64,000 bases of DNA from Anaerolineae bacterium (GCA_022841825.1 JALHQT010000001.1:1240001-1304000); one strand, 5' to 3'; positions 46,349 through 55,274 are shown, numbered from the stretch's first letter. Made by a program: numbers and translations. Notes: a model not told the origin generated them from the letters alone.

Positions 46349-47182
46349 TCAGACACGCCGGAACTCGATCCAGTAGTGATCGGCGAGGTTTGCCAGCAGC
46401 GGCAGCTTCCCCACCCCATTGTCCAGCCGCATGAGCGTCCGCAGCAACCGCGGGCGCTTCTCGATCACGCCGTAGATATCGCTCGGCGGCAGCAGCAAGC
46501 CGAGCGGCTCGACATGGACCCGCCGGAACCAGGGCGCGAAATCGTGCGTCATTCTCTGTACCGTCGGATAACGAACTGTAGTGACGCCATTCATGGCGTC
46601 CGTTGCTGCCTCGCCAACCGCGCTTTTGCCTTGTTCTAGACCGAACGCCGCCCCACCCCGACGCCAGCGCCGCGTCGCCACGCCCCACTCGCCATGCAGC
46701 CCATGCCACGCCGTCTCCCACAGACAGGCAGGCGGCATCACCGCAAACGCCGCATAACCACCCGGCGGGATCACCTGCGCCAGCCACGCCGCCTGCGGAC
46801 GCCAATCATCCAGGCAGTTCAACACGCCGAAGTTCGCGAACACAAGATTGAAATACTGAGTACTGAGTACTGAGTACTGAACACTCTGAACTCGCCGCAA
46901 ATCCAAGCGCTCGACGCGCGCGTTCGGATAGTCCGCCAGCTTTGCGCGTGCGACCGCCAGCATCGCATCACTCGCATCTGTCGCCAGCACCTGCACGCCG
47001 CGCTGCGCCAGATGCAGGGCGTCCTCACCTGTCCCGCAGCCGAGTTCAAGCACAGAGTCGCCGGCGACGCACAGCCGATCCAGTCGCGCATGGACGCGCG
47101 CACGCAAATGCCTCGCAATCGGCGACTGCGTGAAATCGGCGTCGTAGGTGGGAGCAAGGGTGTCAAACACATTCATGCCCAT
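46349..47182 (-). CDS. Class I SAM-dependent methyltransferase with repeat insertions
   Basis: 277 residues. Motif I VLELGCGTGEDALHLAQRG and VLATDASDAMLAVARAKL identify a methyltransferase with 1-aminocyclopropane-like BioC/UbiE layout. Two insertions are visible: a heptamer array (46854-46881) giving RRVQSVQYSVLSTQYFN just before the conserved NLVFANFG, and a REP (46578-46602) giving DAMNGVTT further on. Both keep the frame. It heads a unit with the flippase (1 base apart), which suggests modification of an exported glycan or lipid. Confidence 0.8.
   Translation of the reverse strand: MGMNVFDTLAPTYDADFTQSPIARHLRARVHARLDRLCVAGDSVLELGCGTGEDALHLAQRGVQVLATDASDAMLAVARAKLADYPNARVERLDLRRVQSVQYSVLSTQYFNLVFANFGVLNCLDDWRPQAAWLAQVIPPGGYAAFAVMPPACLWETAWHGLHGEWGVATRRWRRGGAAFGLEQGKSAVGEAATDAMNGVTTVRYPTVQRMTHDFAPWFRRVHVEPLGLLLPPSDIYGVIEKRPRLLRTLMRLDNGVGKLPLLANLADHYWIEFRRV
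46578..46602 (+). repeat. REP element inside a methyltransferase gene
   Basis: GTAGTGACGCC, ATTCAT, GGCGTCCG: consensus copy with one change (G to T) next to the head. Confidence 0.8.
46854..46881. repeat. Heptamer tandem repeat (TACTGAG x4) inside a methyltransferase gene
   Basis: Three perfect TACTGAG units and a fourth TACTGAA, in the coding strand of the minus gene as QYSVLSTQY. Resembles the heptanucleotide STRR sequences known from cyanobacteria. Confidence 0.7.
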
Positions 47183-47265
47183 GACTCTACATCTTTTGGC
47201 GGAGATTGCTTGACTCTCACGCGACGTCAGGGTTTATGATGCGCGCATATCGAGAGGACAAGGTC

Positions 47266-48069
47266 GTGTACACCGTCAGGCAGCTCGCGGAGCTGGCGAG
47301 CGTCACCGTGCGGACGCTGCATCATTACGACGAAATCGGACTGCTCAAGCCATCGCAGGTTGGTGCAAACAGCTACCGCTACTACGATGAGGACGCCCTG
47401 CTGCGCTTGCAGCAAATCCTATTCTACCGCGAGCTGGGGCTGGAGCTGATTCAGATCAAGGACATCCTCGACAGCCCTGATTTCGACTATATCGATGCGC
47501 TTGCAGCGCATCGAGAGGCTTTGCTGGCGCGCGCCGAGCGGCTTGATACGCTGATCGAGACGGTGGACAACACGATACGCCATCTGAAGGGGGAGTTTAT
47601 GATGAGCAACCGCAAGATCTTCCAGGGCTTAACGCCTGAGCAGGAAGTAGACTACACCCGGCGCGCCCGACTGCAATATGACCGCCAGATCATGGCGGAG
47701 TCTGGGCGCAAGTGGAAGAGCTACAGCGCAGCGCAAAAGCAGGCGATCTTCGACGAAGGCAACGCCATCTACGATGATCTGGCAGACGCACTCGAAGCCG
47801 GGACGCCCGCGACCGACGAGCGCGTCCAGGCAATCTTCGTCCGCTGGCACAACCATATACACTACTTCTACGAGCCGACGCTCGAGATTCTGCGCGGTTT
47901 AGGCGAGCTTTATCGCACCGATCCAGGATTCATCGCCAACTTCGAGAAGCTGCACACCGATCTGCCTGAGTTCCTACACGAAGGCATCGAGCAGTACGTG
48001 GATGACCTGGAGACGGCGGAACTGGAGCGGATGCTGGCAGAGGACGAGAAGAAGCGCGACGAACGATAA
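47266..48069 (+). CDS. MerR family regulator with TipAS ligand-binding domain
   Basis: 267 residues from a GTG at 47266 with AGAGG 8 bases upstream, which matches the usual family start (YTVRQLAELASVTVRTLHHYDEIGLLKPS). MerR winged helix 1-75, dimer helix to about 110, then a TipAS-type helical domain (about 125-265: FQGLTPEQEVDYTRRARLQYD...RWHNHIHYFYEPTLEILRGLGELYRTDPGF). TipAL binds thiopeptides and activates efflux genes; its ligand here is unknown. Earlier in-frame starts (TTG 47206, ATG 47236/47239) cannot be excluded. Confidence 0.88.
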   Translation: MYTVRQLAELASVTVRTLHHYDEIGLLKPSQVGANSYRYYDEDALLRLQQILFYRELGLELIQIKDILDSPDFDYIDALAAHREALLARAERLDTLIETVDNTIRHLKGEFMMSNRKIFQGLTPEQEVDYTRRARLQYDRQIMAESGRKWKSYSAAQKQAIFDEGNAIYDDLADALEAGTPATDERVQAIFVRWHNHIHYFYEPTLEILRGLGELYRTDPGFIANFEKLHTDLPEFLHEGIEQYVDDLETAELERMLAEDEKKRDER

Positions 48070-48091
48070 TCACCTTGTCCCGCCCTGTTGC

Positions 48092-49525
48092 CTATTCGAT
48101 GATAGCGACATTCGGCGCAAGTGCGGTCGCCTTCTTTTGCCTCTGTCCCTGTGTCAGCGCCATGCCTGCGCGCCCGATGGCAATGTTCGCCAGCAGTTTC
48201 GCGCGGCGCAGGGGCGAAGCGCCGCCGTGCAAGCGCGCGCGATTGAGCGCCACCTCGCTCACCATCCAGCGCGTAGCGAAGCTGTAGAAGCGCCGCGTGT
48301 AGCGCCCCGCCACCTGCAAATCGCGGTCGCTCCGCGTGTCGAAGGCACGCTCGCTGAAGATGTCCGCCTCGACCTTCGCATAGTACGGCGTGCCTTTGAT
48401 GGGATAAGCGACCGTCGTCAGGAAGACATCCGGGTCGCACTTTTTGAGATGCTCGACGGTCGCCGTGATGTCCTCCACCTCCTCGCCGTCATAGCCAAGC
48501 ATGATGAACATGCCCGCCTGAATGCCATGCCGCTTGAGCAGATGCGTCTTTTCGCGCACATCGTCCACCTGCACCTTACGCTGCATCGCGTCCAGCACGC
48601 GCTGCGACCCGCTCTCGCTGCCATTCCACAAACGGAAGCAGCCCATCTCCGCCAGCGTCGTCACGACCTGCTCATTCAGGCGATCGGCGCGGCTGATACA
48701 CTCGAACGGGATGCGTACACCGCGCGCCTTGAGGGCATCGGCGTAGGCGTACAACCAGCGAGAGTTAATGGCGAACACGTCGTCGGCATACCAGATCAGA
48801 TCGGGGTTGTAGCGTTCCTTGATCCACAAGAGTTCGTCCGCCGCGTCTTCTGGCGTGCGGCGGCGATGCGTGTTGCCATAGACCGAGTGCGAACACCAGG
48901 TGCAGGTGTACGGACAGCCGCGCGCATGAATAGCGCTGACTGAGCTTTGTCCGTGATGCGTCTTCCAAACCTGCATGTACTGCGCGATGTCGATCGCCTC
49001 GCGGTCGGGGTGCGGGTTGGCGCTCAGGTCGGGCATCAGCGGGCGCGGCGCGGTCTCGACCAACCGCCCGTCGCCGTCGAGGTAGGCGATCCCGGTGATG
49101 CTTTCGAGGTTCGCCATGCCATGACGTGCAAGGTGCGGAAGCAGTTCCGCCAATGCCAGCTCACCCTCGCCGCGCACGACAAGATCCGCGCCGCGTTCCA
49201 GGTAATCGCCTGCGTAATACGGCGGCTCGGGACCACCGAGGATGACGCGCGCGCCTGCAGCCTTCGCCAGCGCGATCATCTTGAGCGCGTTGAACTTCGT
49301 CATCAGATTGACGTATAAGCCGACGACCGACGGACGCTCGCGCTGTACCAATTCCGCAAAGTCGTCCAGGCTTGCAAACGTCGAGTCGAAGACGCCGACG
49401 CTGAAGCCTTCGCGTTTGAGATAGGACGACAGATAGAGGATGCCCAACGGTGCGTAGGGCTTCATCACCTGCTGTTCGTGCGGATCGTCATAGAGATAGT
49501 AGGCGTGGGCAAGGAGTATATCCAT
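48092..49525 (-). CDS. B12-binding domain radical SAM protein (copy 1)
   Basis: 477 residues: N-terminal cobalamin-binding-like Rossmann domain (1-150, PLGILYLSSYLKREGFSVGVFD) and a radical SAM barrel with the cluster motif C-x3-C-x2-C in RGCPYTCTWCSH, followed by FAINSRW and SGSQRVLDAMQRK. Class B radical SAM enzymes of this type methylate or rearrange unactivated carbons. C-terminal region (ATRWMVSEVALNRARLHGG) is basic. It follows the 73-residue gene after 1 base. A similar protein lies at 56726-58201. Confidence 0.88.
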   Translation of the reverse strand: MDILLAHAYYLYDDPHEQQVMKPYAPLGILYLSSYLKREGFSVGVFDSTFASLDDFAELVQRERPSVVGLYVNLMTKFNALKMIALAKAAGARVILGGPEPPYYAGDYLERGADLVVRGEGELALAELLPHLARHGMANLESITGIAYLDGDGRLVETAPRPLMPDLSANPHPDREAIDIAQYMQVWKTHHGQSSVSAIHARGCPYTCTWCSHSVYGNTHRRRTPEDAADELLWIKERYNPDLIWYADDVFAINSRWLYAYADALKARGVRIPFECISRADRLNEQVVTTLAEMGCFRLWNGSESGSQRVLDAMQRKVQVDDVREKTHLLKRHGIQAGMFIMLGYDGEEVEDITATVEHLKKCDPDVFLTTVAYPIKGTPYYAKVEADIFSERAFDTRSDRDLQVAGRYTRRFYSFATRWMVSEVALNRARLHGGASPLRRAKLLANIAIGRAGMALTQGQRQKKATALAPNVAIIE

Positions 49526-49526
49526 C

Positions 49527-49748
49527 TCAGGTCAGTTCATAGCCCGTCGTCCGCTTTATGTAGTCGAGCACATCCTGGTATGCGCCAGGATCGGTACTCA
49601 GCAGGATCGAATGTGCCTCGCCTTCCGCCAGCACTTCGACATACGACTCATTGCCGCTGTCGTAATGCCGAAACCGTGCGGCGCGTTCGAGATTGAAGAT
49701 GATGGTGACATTCTCGCTGTTTTTGTAGCTTATCCAGTGTGTGGTCAT
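49527..49748 (-). CDS. Small protein upstream of a radical SAM gene
   Basis: 73 residues (MTTHWISYKNSENVTIIFNLER...TDPGAYQDVLDYIKRTTGYELT). The ATG at 49746-49748 is preferred because a perfect AGGAGG lies 6 bases upstream; a GTG two codons earlier would overlap that site. Predicted beta-strands followed by a C-terminal helix; not a recognised family. One base separates it from the radical SAM gene, so it may be a partner or substrate of that enzyme. That link is a hypothesis from position only. Confidence 0.7.
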   Translation of the reverse strand: MTTHWISYKNSENVTIIFNLERAARFRHYDSGNESYVEVLAEGEAHSILLSTDPGAYQDVLDYIKRTTGYELT

Positions 49749-49798
49749 CGGCACCTCCTGAGATGTTGCGCCTATTCTAACGCAGCCTGTCTCAACAC

Positions 49799-49833
49799 AA
49801 AAAACAGGGCGAACACTCGTCCGCCCTGTTTCC
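49799..49833 (-). terminator. Rho-independent terminator after the neprosin-like gene
   Basis: On the minus strand AAACAGGGCG (complement of 49822-49831) pairs with CGCCCTGTTT (complement of 49802-49811), with six Ts at 49799-49804. It lies 10 bases after the stop and isolates the next gene's transcript. Confidence 0.85.
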
Positions 49834-49842
49834 TGTCAACCG

Positions 49843-51225
49843 CTAATCACAGGCATCCCCTCCAGGACCGCCGAAGTAGAAGTAGGTTCCCCAACTGCCG
49901 CCTCGGCTCGCCGGGGTGATGTCGATGGTGTAGCAGCGTGGATTGGGTTCAATCTCGAACAAGTCTACCCATACCCCCACACCGCCGTCCTCATCGCGCG
50001 GAATGTAGAAGATCGTGTTCTGGAAGGCGGCACGCTGCCAGCCCTGATCGCTGAATGCGCCGCTGCCCATCTGCGGCATGTTGCCCGATCCCGTCACTTC
50101 GCCTCCGTACGTTACCTCGGATGCCGAGCGTGAGAGTGCCCCGCCGTCGAAGACTGAACCCGGATAGTAACCGACGGCTTCGTACGCACCGGGTCCGCGC
50201 AGGAACAGCCACCAGTTGCCGCGGAACAGCTTCCACTGCATCTCAAAACCCCACTGCGTTCCGCCGGTGCTGCTGTAGGCGCTCCAGGAACCACCGATGA
50301 ACCAGTTGCGGTTGGTCTGAACGAACGCCGCGCAGTCCAGGTTGTAACACTTCTTCTTCTGGTAGTTATCGGCAGTGTAGAAGATGAACAGGCGCGCATT
50401 GTTGTCGCCGTATTTCTGGTTGTAAACCTGCCAGCCGCCCTCGACGGTTTGCTGGGCATCGCCTTCGCCACCCGCGTACCACTGCTGGGAGAGCGAAAAG
50501 TCGCTGTTCGAGGGGACGTTCGGATTCCACAGGTTCAGCCAGGAGTTACCACCAAAATTGGTGACGTTTTGCCGCGACGCCGCATACATATGATCCGAGT
50601 TGTCGCCCTCCGGGAGCTGCTCACCCTGCGGATACTCGCCGCGCCCATCCGCGCCTTTGCCAAAGAAGGCGTCGAGCGTTTCAAAGCGCGTCATCACGTC
50701 CAGCGTCAGCCGCGCCATCGGAATCGTGCCTTCCTCGCAGCTTACGGGATTGCCGAACGCATCCACCAACCCCAACCGGAGCGGAGAATCGACAGCATCG
50801 CCCGTGCCGGGTGTTTCGCCCTCGCCGCGCTCGTCGCTCTGATCGCTGACCGTCGGTGCGTCCAGGATTGGCTGAATGTCCTGCAAGCGCACAGAAGGCT
50901 GCGACTCGACCGTGATGCAATCAACGTATTGATCGTCATAGACAAAGCTGCTGACTTGTTCGACGCCGTCGTACATCGTGATGACGTGCTGGCGCATCTC
51001 TTCGAAGGCATCCGCATCGCGCACAGCCGCGCCCTCACGCTGCGCATATTCGTCGAATGCTGCGTCCCGTACACCTTGCAGGAAGATGTCGAAGGAGATA
51101 AAGCCGTCCGTCGACGGTTCAGGCGTAGGGGTCGGTGTGTCGGTCGGCGGCACAGGGGTGGGCGTGGGCGAACAGCCCACGATCAGCAGCAGAATTGCGA
51201 TGACCCAATAGTGAGAATGGCGCAT
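49843..51225 (-). CDS. Neprosin family (glutamic) prolyl endopeptidase, lipoprotein
   Basis: 460 residues from the ATG at 51223-51225. Lipoprotein signal with LIVGC, then a Pro/Thr linker and a propeptide-like domain (about 40-190: DAFEEMRQHVITMYDGVEQV, DCITVESQPSVRL, EEGTIPMARLT). The catalytic neprosin domain (about 210-460) is clear: TVEGGWQVY, YTADNYQKKKCYN, GNWWLFLRG, GYYPGSVF, GGEVTG and the YFYFGGPGG end. The catalytic glutamate pair corresponds to E262 (TVEGG) and E376 (GGEV), 114 residues apart, near the 109 of plant neprosin. It probably cleaves after proline on the cell surface. Confidence 0.85.
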   Translation of the reverse strand: MRHSHYWVIAILLLIVGCSPTPTPVPPTDTPTPTPEPSTDGFISFDIFLQGVRDAAFDEYAQREGAAVRDADAFEEMRQHVITMYDGVEQVSSFVYDDQYVDCITVESQPSVRLQDIQPILDAPTVSDQSDERGEGETPGTGDAVDSPLRLGLVDAFGNPVSCEEGTIPMARLTLDVMTRFETLDAFFGKGADGRGEYPQGEQLPEGDNSDHMYAASRQNVTNFGGNSWLNLWNPNVPSNSDFSLSQQWYAGGEGDAQQTVEGGWQVYNQKYGDNNARLFIFYTADNYQKKKCYNLDCAAFVQTNRNWFIGGSWSAYSSTGGTQWGFEMQWKLFRGNWWLFLRGPGAYEAVGYYPGSVFDGGALSRSASEVTYGGEVTGSGNMPQMGSGAFSDQGWQRAAFQNTIFYIPRDEDGGVGVWVDLFEIEPNPRCYTIDITPASRGGSWGTYFYFGGPGGDACD

Positions 51226-51257
51226 TTGGTTCTTGCCCTTCAGCATGCAAGAGGACA

Positions 51258-51599
51258 TCACAGCCTGGGATAGCTGGAAGGGCGCTTACCCAGGAAATCC
51301 TCCAACGTTTGGAAGCGCGTCATCTCCTCCAGAGTGATGCGCCGAATGGGAATGCTGCCTTCAGGACAGCCCGACTCATCCGATGCATCCACGCGCGCTT
51401 CTAAAGAGATCATGCAGTCGAACACGTCATTCTCTACAAGCAGGCTGCGAACTGCCCGCAGCCCGGCATAGCGCGCCAGAATATGCGCGCGCATTGCCTC
51501 GAACGCCGCCGCATCCTTGACGCACGCATCCGCCTTCCCTACGTAGTCGAGGTAACGAGCGCTGCGAGTATGGGTCAGGAAAGTCGCGAAGTCATCCAT
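51258..51599 (-). CDS. Free-standing copy of the neprosin propeptide-like domain
   Basis: 113 residues with no signal peptide and no catalytic domain. It aligns with residues about 45-190 of the neighbouring neprosin-like protein: DAAAFEAMRAHILARYAGL against DADAFEEMRQHVITMYDGV, DCMISLEAR against DCITVESQP, CPEGSIPIRRITLEEMTRFQTLEDFLGK against CEEGTIPMARLTLDVMTRFETLDAFFGK. It is therefore a separate gene, perhaps a trans-acting inhibitor or chaperone of the peptidase. It lies 6 bases after the methyltransferase stop and 32 before the peptidase start. Confidence 0.75.
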   Translation of the reverse strand: MDDFATFLTHTRSARYLDYVGKADACVKDAAAFEAMRAHILARYAGLRAVRSLLVENDVFDCMISLEARVDASDESGCPEGSIPIRRITLEEMTRFQTLEDFLGKRPSSYPRL

Positions 51600-51605
51600 T
51601 CGCGA

Positions 51606-52235
51606 TTACCTACCCATTCGCCCGGCGTACAGATTGGGCAGTTTCGCCAGGCGCTCGGTCTCGCGCGGCAGGACTTGCTCGCGAATCGCCTGCGCAACAG
51701 GTGGATGGGCGGAGTCGTGCATCATGACGACCGCGTCCGCTGCCAGCTTGGGCAGATAAAGCCGCAGATCTGCGCTCACGCCCTCGTAGCTGTGATCGCC
51801 GTCCACGAACAGCAGATCGATGGGCTGCTTGATCTCGCCGACAACCTCTGTTGACCAGCCGCGCTGCACCACGATCCGCTCGTAGAATGGAGCAACGTTG
51901 TGGGAGAACTCCGCAAACGTGTCAGCACCCAGGCTGGACACGACATTTTCCGCCATAAAAGTGTCGATGCAGTGAATCGCAGCGGATTGCCCGGCGCTCC
52001 CCGCCGCCAGCAGATAAGCGCTCGCGCCCTTAAAGCTGCCAATCTCGACAATGCATCCGCGTTCTGGCGTCAGACCCGCCAGGCGATACAGCGTCTGCTT
52101 TTCGTGCGTCGTCAACAGCGCGGGGATGCGATCCGCGGCTCTCGGATAGCCATGCCCGGTGAGCTTCTCAAGATAGTGACGCCCGAACATCCTCGCCATG
52201 ACCCAACGACGCGCCCAGCCCTGCTCCTCGATCAT
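51606..52235 (-). CDS. Class I SAM-dependent methyltransferase (Methyltransf_24 type)
   Basis: 209 residues from the ATG at 52233-52235, chosen for AAGGAG 6 bases upstream. Motif I CIVEIGSFKGASAYLLAA, acidic IHCIDTF, and DLLFVDGDHSYEGVSADLRLYLPKL with MMHDSAHPPVAQAI identify the family common in O-methyltransferases of polysaccharide and secondary metabolite clusters. The substrate is not deducible. First gene of the unit that includes the propeptide-like gene and the neprosin-like peptidase. Confidence 0.82.
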   Translation of the reverse strand: MIEEQGWARRWVMARMFGRHYLEKLTGHGYPRAADRIPALLTTHEKQTLYRLAGLTPERGCIVEIGSFKGASAYLLAAGSAGQSAAIHCIDTFMAENVVSSLGADTFAEFSHNVAPFYERIVVQRGWSTEVVGEIKQPIDLLFVDGDHSYEGVSADLRLYLPKLAADAVVMMHDSAHPPVAQAIREQVLPRETERLAKLPNLYAGRMGR

Positions 52236-52260
52236 GTCGTTCTCCTTCGCACCGCGCACA

Positions 52261-54261
52261 TCACGAAGGTTTCTGCGGCAGTGCAGCGATAATGGCGTCA
52301 ATCTGCGCTTCGAGTTCGGCGATTTTCGCCTTTAGCGCAGTCTCTTCCGCGTTCAGCGCATCCAGCCGATCCTGCAATGCCTCGAACTGCGCCAACACGC
52401 GCTGCCGCAGCGCCGCCTCCTGCCCGCTCGGCTGAAGTGTCGTCAGGTTGGCGCGCAGTTGTTCTTGCCCACCGTATGCTGATTCACGATCCTTCACTAT
52501 CTGGCGAATGCGTTCATACGCCTCGCGCAGAGTCCCCAATTTGGCAATAAGCTTACGCAAGCTAGCATAAGTTGCTTCGTCCAACCACCGATTTTGCAGA
52601 TATGTGCGAAGGGCTTCGTACCTGATATCGCGAATGTCTAGCTTTTGCTCAATCAGATTACGCCGTTTACGAGTAAAGCTCGCCTGACCTTTCGCCTTGA
52701 CACTCACTAGCCAGCGAGGCTGCGTCAAAGATGGGAAATCGGGAGTGAGTGTATCGAATATCTCGGCACCTGCCGGAAGCGGCGGCGTTTCAATTGTGAC
52801 GACCTGAGATTGCGTGGTTCGGTTCTCAATATGGTATGTGACTTCGGCGACAACATACCTTTCTTCGATCAGAAATTGACCTTTGAACTGAATTCCAGCA
52901 ACAACCGTGTAGCCCTTTCTCTCTTCCGTGATCTTGATCCCCAACTCCACCGCGTAGGGCACGTAGATCTCGCCTGTATCGCGCGTGAATGGCACGACCG
53001 CATCGCCTTTGTAATCGCTGTCCTCGACAAGTGTGACGGGTCCGCGTTCCAGCGTCAGCCCGGTCGTATTGGTAAAGCGCAGCGCCGCCACCGGATGATC
53101 GGGCAGCTTATCGCGGTTGTAGAGCAGCTCGCGCGTGTAGGCAACTTCAGCGCTGAGGATCGGCACCAGCGCCGACTCGCCGCGTTTGACCGAGACCGGC
53201 GCAGCGACCGTGTACTGGAAGAACTCGCCCGCGTCTTTGGTCGCCGCATTCGCAGAGACGCTCGCCTTTGCGCTTGCCATCGTGATACCGCGCGCACGTT
53301 CTTCAGGCACAGAGTCTGCCGAGAGCATTCTCGCAGACGCAACTCGCCCTGTGCGCTTCGCAAGAACAGGTTCTGCACGTTCAAACTCGGGTTCGTCCAT
53401 CAGGAAGTCGCCTTCATATTCGATGGGTCCCGGCGCGACGCGTGCTTCGTCGCGCACGGTCGGGCGCTGCGGGATGGTCGAGCTGTAGAGATCGTAGATG
53501 AACGAGATCGGCTGTCCGGCGACCAGTGAGACGCGGACATTCTCCAGGTCTTCTTCCAGGCGATTGTCGAACAACCCCCAGCCTTGCAGAAGCGCCTTGC
53601 CCGTCTCGCGCTTTTCGTCGCTCTCGGCGACGATGCGGTAGCTGACACGCCAGGTCGGGCTGGGCGCGACATAGTAGACGGCGAGATCGTGCTCGCCTGC
53701 GCTCAGGCGGACGTGCACGCTGCGCCGCGCGTCATCACCGACGGCGGTATCGAGGAAGTAGGTCAGGTCATGCTTCGCCTGCGGATCGAGGATACGCACG
53801 CCGCGCACGGCATCCAACCGGACAACGCGCACCTGCCCGCTTTCGTCCAGCAGTGTGATGAACGTCAGCGCGCGCACATCCGCCTCGGAGCTGTACGACT
53901 CCGGTTGCTCCATGCCGATGACGCGCCCGGCGACCGTCTCCAGCGAACCTGGCGCGACTTCATGCGTCAGTTCGGCGCTGCGCCCGCGCAGATCCGAAAT
54001 CAACCCACGCAGGCTTGCCTCCGACGACAGGCGGATCGATGAGCTGGCGAGCCGTGCCTGCATATCCATCGGCGTCGGGTAATGGATGCCCAACACCTGA
54101 CCACCTGCTTTGTCGAAGACGGCGAGGCTCTTGAGCACATCGTTGATCTCGTCCCCGCGGAAGGTCAGCGTCAGCGCCTCGCCACTTAATGCGCCGCCCC
54201 GGACGAAGAAGCCGACGCCATGTTTGTACAGCACCATCTCGCGCACAGGAAGATTCGACAT
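52261..54261 (-). CDS. DUF4139 domain protein
   Basis: 666 residues from the ATG at 54259-54261. Family features: N-terminal LPVREMVLYKHGVGFF, long beta-rich region, YYVAPSPTWRVSYRIV, DUF4139 core, and a C-terminal coiled coil (about 560-660; DRLDALNAEETALKAKIAELEAQIDAI). No signal peptide, so it is likely cytoplasmic. Function of the family is unknown. The divergent region to tryptophan dioxygenase contains an inverted REP pair. Confidence 0.8.
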   Translation of the reverse strand: MSNLPVREMVLYKHGVGFFVRGGALSGEALTLTFRGDEINDVLKSLAVFDKAGGQVLGIHYPTPMDMQARLASSSIRLSSEASLRGLISDLRGRSAELTHEVAPGSLETVAGRVIGMEQPESYSSEADVRALTFITLLDESGQVRVVRLDAVRGVRILDPQAKHDLTYFLDTAVGDDARRSVHVRLSAGEHDLAVYYVAPSPTWRVSYRIVAESDEKRETGKALLQGWGLFDNRLEEDLENVRVSLVAGQPISFIYDLYSSTIPQRPTVRDEARVAPGPIEYEGDFLMDEPEFERAEPVLAKRTGRVASARMLSADSVPEERARGITMASAKASVSANAATKDAGEFFQYTVAAPVSVKRGESALVPILSAEVAYTRELLYNRDKLPDHPVAALRFTNTTGLTLERGPVTLVEDSDYKGDAVVPFTRDTGEIYVPYAVELGIKITEERKGYTVVAGIQFKGQFLIEERYVVAEVTYHIENRTTQSQVVTIETPPLPAGAEIFDTLTPDFPSLTQPRWLVSVKAKGQASFTRKRRNLIEQKLDIRDIRYEALRTYLQNRWLDEATYASLRKLIAKLGTLREAYERIRQIVKDRESAYGGQEQLRANLTTLQPSGQEAALRQRVLAQFEALQDRLDALNAEETALKAKIAELEAQIDAIIAALPQKPS

Positions 54262-54327
54262 AAGGTCGGAACTCACATTTGTAAACGTCGAGGCTATTGT
54301 ATCGTGATACACTCAAAATCAATCGTG

Positions 54328-54394
54328 CGGGCGAGGCGTGCCTCGCCCCTACAAGGATGATGTTTTTTCGTAGGGGCGACGCGTGCGTCGTCCG
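54328..54394. repeat. Inverted REP pair in a divergent intergenic region
   Basis: Reverse copy 54328-54352 (stem GGCGAGG/CCTCGCC) and forward copy 54370-54394 (stem GGCGACG/CGTCGTC), 17 bases apart with heads facing. The forward copy ends 17 bases before the tryptophan dioxygenase ATG. Confidence 0.8.
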
Positions 54395-54411
54395 CTTGGG
54401 GGTCAAACGAA

Positions 54412-55236
54412 ATGACCGATATGCACAACGGCGCGCAGCTCGACTTTGACGGCGAGATGTCGTATGGCGACTATCTGGGACTCGATACGCTGCTCGACGC
54501 CCAACATCCCCTTTCGCCCGATCACAACGAGATGCTCTTCATCATCCAGCATCAGACGAGCGAGCTGTGGATGAAGCTGATGCTGCACGAGTTGTACGCC
54601 GCTCGCGCACACATCGCGCAGGATGATCTGTCGCCTGCCTTCAAGATGATGGCGCGCGTCGCCCGCATCATGGCGCAGCTCGTCCACAGTTGGGATGTGC
54701 TTGCGACGCTGACGCCAAGCGAATACAGCGCCATCCGTCCTTATCTCAAGCAGTCCTCCGGCTTCCAATCGCACCAGTATCGCCTGATCGAGTTCGCGCT
54801 TGGCAACAAGAGCACGGTCATGATGCGCCCGCACCGCCATAAGACGGCGATCCATGCCGAGCTGGAACACGAGCTGCACACGCCCTCGCTGTACGACGAG
54901 GCAGTCTGTGCGCTGGCACGGCACGGATTTGAGATCGCGCCCGACGTGCTCGAGCGCGACTGGTCACAGCCTCGTCCGTATTCGGCGGATGTCGAGGCGG
55001 CTTGGCTGGCGGTCTACCAGCAGCCGAACGAGCAGTGGGAATTGTATGAACTGGCGGAAAAGCTGGTCGATCTGGAGGACAGCTTTCGGCAGTGGCGCTT
55101 CCGCCATCTGACGACCGTCGAGCGCATCATCGGCTTCAAGCGCGGCACAGGCGGCACCAGCGGCGCGGGCTATCTGAAGGGCGTGATGGATATCCAGCTC
55201 TTCCCGGAGTTGTGGCGCGTGCGGACGAGTCTTTAA
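54412..55236 (+). CDS. kynA: Tryptophan 2,3-dioxygenase
   Basis: 274 residues, near the usual length of bacterial TDO (about 280). Heme enzyme that opens the indole ring of tryptophan to N-formylkynurenine, the first step of the kynurenine route. Motifs: [30 protein letters not shown] (start of the heme pocket), [16 protein letters not shown] with the substrate-binding Arg, and the loop [14 protein letters not shown] that closes over the substrate. No other kynurenine genes are adjacent. Confidence 0.95.
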   Translation: MTDMHNGAQLDFDGEMSYGDYLGLDTLLDAQHPLSPDHNEMLFIIQHQTSELWMKLMLHELYAARAHIAQDDLSPAFKMMARVARIMAQLVHSWDVLATLTPSEYSAIRPYLKQSSGFQSHQYRLIEFALGNKSTVMMRPHRHKTAIHAELEHELHTPSLYDEAVCALARHGFEIAPDVLERDWSQPRPYSADVEAAWLAVYQQPNEQWELYELAEKLVDLEDSFRQWRFRHLTTVERIIGFKRGTGGTSGAGYLKGVMDIQLFPELWRVRTSL

Positions 55237-55274
55237 TTCGACGGTCATCTTACCCGGACGTCATACATGGTATC

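Noticed and set aside
51258-51599. The 113-residue gene as a frameshifted fragment of the neprosin-like gene
   Set aside because: The neprosin-like gene has its own complete copy of the same domain, so this is a separate duplicate.
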